A stretch of DNA of 64,000 nucleotides. Origin: Verrucomicrobiia bacterium (GTDB taxonomy: Bacteria > Verrucomicrobiota > Verrucomicrobiia > Limisphaerales > CAIMTB01). The notes under the pieces were generated by a model. The model was not told where the DNA came from. It was given only the letters and a program-made list of their open reading frames with translations, and ran no database searches. The DNA lies in assembly GCA_019634625.1 (NCBI GenBank), contig JAHCBA010000016.1, positions 1-64,000 on the forward strand. Direction: 5' to 3'. Numbering within the stretch: position 1 is the stretch's first letter; every line of letters begins with the position of its first letter. The translations under genes were made by a program, and so were the position numbers. Shown piece after piece: positions 61,381-64,000 of the stretch.

Positions 61381-62561
61381 CCAGGGCGGCGCGGGAACTG
61401 ATCCAGCGGCCGGCGCGGGTGGCATGGCCGTTGTGGGTGGCGGTGGCGGGGCTGATGCTGATCGGGCTGGCGTTCGTTCACAGCTCGACCCTGGGGGATT
61501 CGGCGACCACGACGAAGCAGGCGATCTGGTTCGGGGCGGGACTGGTGGGCGTGGCGGTGTTGTGTCTGGTGGACTACCACGTGCTGGCCCGGTGGGCATG
61601 GGTCGGGTACTGGCTGGCGATCGCGCTCCTGGTGGGGGTGTTGTTTTTCGGGGCCTACCGGCATGGCGCCCGACGCTGGATCGATCTGGGGCCGTTCCAG
61701 TTCCAGCCATCGGAATTTGCGAAGATTGCCGTGCTGCTGGCCTTGGCGCAGTTCCTGAGCCGGCCGCTGGAGGAGTTGCGGATGACCAATGTGGTGGTGA
61801 AGACGCTGGCCCTGGTGGCGCTGCCTTTCGGGCTGATCCTGCTGGAACCGGATCTCGGCTCGGCGCTGGTGCTGATCCCGATGGCGCTGGCGATGATGTA
61901 CGTGGCCGGGGTGCCCAGGCGGGTTCTGGGCCGGATGGTGGGGGCGGGGGCGGTGGTGGGCGGCCTGCTGGTGGTGGACGTGTTGTTCATGCCCGAAGGC
62001 TGGCAGGTTCTGAAATTGAAGGAGTACCAGCGACACCGGCTGATGGTGTATTTCGGGCGGGACTTCGCGCCGGCCGACGCCACCCCGGAGCAGCGGGCGT
62101 ACTTTCGGGATTTGCAGCGGCAGAAGGGATGGAACGTGCAGCAGGCGCTGATCTCGGTCGGATCGGGGGGACTCACCGGGAAGGGCTGGCGCCAGGGCAC
62201 CCAGAACGCGCTCGGCTATCTGCCGAGGCTGGGCGCGCACAACGATTTCATTTTTTCCGTCATCGCGGAGGAGAGCGGCTTTGTGGGCAGCGTGGTGGTG
62301 ATCGGGCTGTACACTGTCGTGCTCTTCACGGGCATCCGGGTGGCGGGCGATGCACGCGACCGTCTGGGACGGTTGCTGGCGACCGGGGTGGTTGCCCTAT
62401 GGTTTTCCCACGTCTTCGTCAACGTCGGCATGAATATCGGTTTGGTGCCTGTGACCGGCATCCCGCTGCCGCTGCTGAGCTATGGAGGTTCGGCGGCGGT
62501 AAGCGCGTTGCTGGCCGTGGGCTTGCTTCAGAATGTTCACCTTTATCGCAGAGCTTACTGA
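61377..62561 (+). CDS. rodA: RodA peptidoglycan glycosyltransferase (SEDS)
   Basis: 394 residues with about ten transmembrane segments. SEDS motifs: GARRWIDLGPFQFQPSEFAK near 102, LEPDLGSALVLIP near 161 (catalytic Asp), LGYLPRLGAHNDFIFSVIAE near 281 and TGIPLPLLSYGGSA near 360. It polymerises lipid II with PBP2 in elongation. It overlaps mrdA by 4 nt and is followed at 5 nt by the RNase gene. Confidence 0.94.
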   Translation: MTRAARELIQRPARVAWPLWVAVAGLMLIGLAFVHSSTLGDSATTTKQAIWFGAGLVGVAVLCLVDYHVLARWAWVGYWLAIALLVGVLFFGAYRHGARRWIDLGPFQFQPSEFAKIAVLLALAQFLSRPLEELRMTNVVVKTLALVALPFGLILLEPDLGSALVLIPMALAMMYVAGVPRRVLGRMVGAGAVVGGLLVVDVLFMPEGWQVLKLKEYQRHRLMVYFGRDFAPADATPEQRAYFRDLQRQKGWNVQQALISVGSGGLTGKGWRQGTQNALGYLPRLGAHNDFIFSVIAEESGFVGSVVVIGLYTVVLFTGIRVAGDARDRLGRLLATGVVALWFSHVFVNVGMNIGLVPVTGIPLPLLSYGGSAAVSALLAVGLLQNVHLYRRAY

Positions 62562-62566
62562 CCCCT

Positions 62567-64000
<1,434 letters not shown>

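Overview
The window is high-GC bacterial chromosome. It carries GTG and TTG starts, many ATGA or GTGA stop/start overlaps, a PEP-CTERM protein, very large secreted proteins with thrombospondin-3-like calcium loops, PQQ-dehydrogenase/cytochrome fusions, and intergenic regions packed with palindromic repeats. Together these suggest a Verrucomicrobiota-like genome, possibly of the Limisphaerales/Pedosphaera type. That placement is inference from gene content, as no rRNA gene is present.

Layout. (1) 1-1780: an RHH/PIN toxin-antitoxin pair between two 199-bp direct repeats (about 96% identical), then repeat arrays. (2) 1781-17519: a nitrate-assimilation locus. A minus-strand run of ten genes reads NasS-like sensor, nrtA, nrtB, nrtC, nrtD, porin, FeS-membrane-anchor fusion, narB, nirA and a CysJ-like flavoprotein, with a divergent LysR regulator. 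(3) 17836-22465: a PEP-CTERM protein, a membrane TPR protein, cassette-like remnants and a DUF6941-like protein. (4) 22466-28818: purB, an HD-domain protein, Ppx/GppA and a ROK kinase, embedded in two homologous intergenic repeat blocks. (5) 28819-40515: a secreted three-domain protein, an ActP-type symporter with DUF485 partner, a second PIN toxin-antitoxin pair, an ArsS-like radical SAM enzyme, a two-component system and a secreted TPR/coiled-coil protein. (6) 40652-56390: secreted PQQ/cytochrome, beta-helix, DUF642-like and methyltransferase genes. One PQQ/cytochrome gene is broken: about 3.8 kb of foreign-looking DNA, holding an uncharacterised 534-aa protein and a lower-GC beta-helix gene, replaces its middle. 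(7) 56903-64000: the cell-shape operon mreB-mreC-mreD-mrdA-rodA, followed by an RNase E/G gene cut by the window end.

How the genes fit together. The nitrate locus would bring nitrate across the outer membrane (porin) and inner membrane (NrtABCD), reduce it to nitrite with NarB fed by a DmsB/DmsC-like quinol module, and reduce nitrite to ammonium with a NirA apparently paired to an NADPH flavoprotein. The mre/mrd genes form the elongasome.

The most unusual features are: a family of palindromic, MITE-like repeats, one of which lies inside a protein-coding gene; the broken PQQ dehydrogenase with exact 7-bp repeats at both breakpoints; the 534-aa protein preceded by a 31-bp-arm hairpin; and an 80-bp duplicated gene-start module.
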